Source: JAPOXR01 sp965221935
GTDB taxonomy: Bacteria > Pseudomonadota > Alphaproteobacteria > Rhodobacterales > Rhodobacteraceae
Assembly: GCA_965221935.1 (NCBI GenBank)
Contig: CBDCSZ010000067.1
Location: forward strand, 54,549 to 118,548
Direction of reading: 5' to 3'
DNA: 64,000 nucleotides
Below are positions 62,803 through 64,000 of the stretch, piece after piece (the stretch's first letter is position 1; each line of letters opens with the position of its first letter). The translations under genes were made by a program, and so were the position numbers. Below the pieces are notes generated by a model that ran no database searches, was not told where the DNA came from, and saw only the letters and a list, made by a program, of their open reading frames with translations.

Positions 62803-63713
62803 TCATGAGTGAGTGGACCAGTCATCTTGCTGCAGTGATTGCAATCATTGGACCCTTCGCGACCATAGGTGTCGCGCTGGACAAGTTGCTTTTACCCCAA
62901 CAAAGAAAAGGTTTGTCGAACGCAGCACTGAAATACTGGCTTGCCGTGGAAGAGGTGACCATTCGCGACATCCCCATATAAGCAGCGCGAATCTACCTGT
63001 CGATCGTCAAGTTTTTCGTCGGCAATCGATTGTTGTCTGCGACAGGTCTCTTACGCGCTTCAATCGTGAGTGTTGTGGTCACAACGCTTATCTTCTTGAT
63101 CGGGCAGTTCGCTGGTTTTTATTATGCCCATCAGATGTCAGATGATCCAAGCCCGACGATCGAGCTTGTCGAAGCCGCGTGGTGGGCAATTGAGACGCAC
63201 AGTACCAAGAGCATCATCTATCCAGTCAACATCGTGTTCGACATCCTCACCATCATCTTCACAACCGGTCTGATCGGATACCTGTACAAGCATCGGGGGA
63301 TAGCCAAACGCATACCGATCATCCTGCTCGACATAGCGGTTGCGTCAGCCCTGTTTGCGCTCTGTTTCTACATCTTGTTCCACGCCAACAATCTGTACTC
63401 CGCAGGGGGCGAGTGGCGTTCTCCAGAATCCTTTGTTGAACTGATCAATGCGAGGGTCGGATGGGCTGACAACGCGATCTTTGACCCTTTTTGGATGTTG
63501 CCCCAGCTGGCGTTCACAACCACGATCTTCTATCCAACAATAATCTTCCTGATCGCTCTGCTCATCGTTTCGGCAATGCACTTGTTTGCGATCGCAACGA
63601 AAAAGCTGGGTTTGCAGATCCTTGAGCTCTCATCTGGCAATGACAAATCCATTTTCTTTTATTCAGGCACATTTCTCGGACTTCTGGTGTCAATCATTTC
63701 CATCTTCGTCTGA
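62799..63713 (+). pseudogene. membrane protein coupled to the RES toxin, in-frame TAA
   Basis: The frame opens at ATG 62799 overlapping the RES stop (ATGA), or at ATG 62805. It reads MSEWTSHLAAVIAIIGPFATIG, then KYWLAVEEVTIRDIPI, meets TAA at 62979-62981, and goes on in the same frame AARIYLSIVKFFVGNRLL to 63713. Total about 303 sense codons. At least four membrane segments follow (e.g. SIVSVVVTTLIFLIGQFAGF, LLDIAVASALFALCFYILF). I recognise no family. The second part could be expressed from ATG 63030 as a 227-residue protein. Confidence 0.7.
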
Positions 63714-63748
63714 AGCCACATCTAGGTGACCCTCAATACTGTACCTGC

Positions 63749-64000
63749 TCATGACATATGAAGCGGCGGGGTCTCACCGATTCGCCGGCTTTCGAGATAT
63801 TCGTCTGGCGAGAGGGCGCCGAGATGGGCGCGCGTGGCGGCGCGCTCGTCGGCGCCGGGCGTGAGGATGAAGTCGGCCGGCGTGCGGCTGCCAAGGCGGT
63901 AAAGACAGGACAGCAGGCCCTGCGGACAGTGGGCGCCGTCGCTCGGGAGCGGGTATCCGGCCTCGGCGAGCGGCCGCGGCAGGTTAATTTTGGAGCCGTC
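63749..64000 (-). CDS. transposase fragment at the window edge (IS4-like), 5' end outside window
   Basis: 83 residues in one open minus-strand frame running off the window: DGSKINLPRPLAEAGYPLPS (the DGSK/T catalytic aspartate context of IS4-type transposases), then CPQGLLSCLYRLGSRTPADF and LGALSPDEYLESRRIGE to a TGA at 63749-63751. It ends far too early for a complete enzyme, so it is probably truncated at this end. Confidence 0.6.
   Translation of the reverse strand, partial: DGSKINLPRPLAEAGYPLPSDGAHCPQGLLSCLYRLGSRTPADFILTPGADERAATRAHLGALSPDEYLESRRIGETPPLHMS

Noticed and set aside
1..64000. tRNA or rRNA genes
   Set aside because: I looked for tRNA-like cloverleaf landmarks (GGTTCGAATCC-type arms with matching stems) and rRNA-conserved stretches and found none that held up.

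Overview
The window is chromosomal DNA of a GC-rich alphaproteobacterium. The evidence is housekeeping genes of alphaproteobacterial type (hslO, nudL and cca in a row; dapD-dapE; argG; rnhB; a DjlA-like TerB/J protein) and marine or host-associated style catabolic genes (DgcN/DgcA, a non-pyrrolysine MttB homologue, a dimethylglycine-dehydrogenase-like enzyme, phytanoyl-CoA dioxygenase). I cannot name genus or species. The genome is heavily loaded with insertion sequences and pseudogenes, as in a lineage under relaxed selection such as a host-restricted symbiont.

Layout. 0-11.3 kb is an ordinary core region: cca, nudL and hslO on the minus strand, then Nudix, argG, msrA, an MFS carrier, dapD, dapE, a DUF2064 transferase and a TerB/J protein. 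11.3-22.8 kb is one nucleobase-permease (NCS2) gene split by 8.9 kb of nested elements. A DDE insertion sequence (called IS-A here; 9-bp target duplication) sits in the permease. It was hit twice: by an ISNCY-family element (6-bp duplication) that itself carries an IS110-family element, and by a 4-kb TnsB/TnsC-type transposon with zinc-ribbon and Toprim genes. 23-28 kb holds a HigB/HigA pair, a decayed second copy of the transposon zinc-ribbon gene, a second IS-A and a secreted nucleosidase. 28-40 kb is catabolism: a D-glutamate operon (dgcN-dgcA-dat), decayed cbiB, rnhB, mttB-like, an amber-interrupted dimethylglycine-dehydrogenase-like gene, and a flavin monooxygenase with DUF2783. 40-47 kb is a cassette between two ~109-bp direct repeats: pdxA2, a DUF1537 kinase, a broken DeoR regulator, an Lrp regulator and a transketolase-like enzyme.

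47-64 kb is an accessory graveyard. It holds a phytanoyl-CoA dioxygenase gene, an istA remnant, an IS110 gene split by an ORF-less group II intron, a 9-unit minisatellite, a 609-bp miniature ISKra4-like element, and fragments of HicBA, ParA and CopG-like genes. A second ISNCY copy follows, carrying the same IS110 element at the same site plus an IS256 element and a second group II intron. After it come a RES/Xre toxin-antitoxin operon with a third membrane gene, and a transposase fragment at the edge.

The strongest signals are these. (1) Removing every nested insertion with its inferred duplication restores exact reading frames in the permease, IS-A and both ISNCY transposases. (2) The IS110 element lies between CT cores at the same position of two diverged ISNCY genes, and its 311-bp leader contains segments matching target and donor in the order expected of a bridge RNA.
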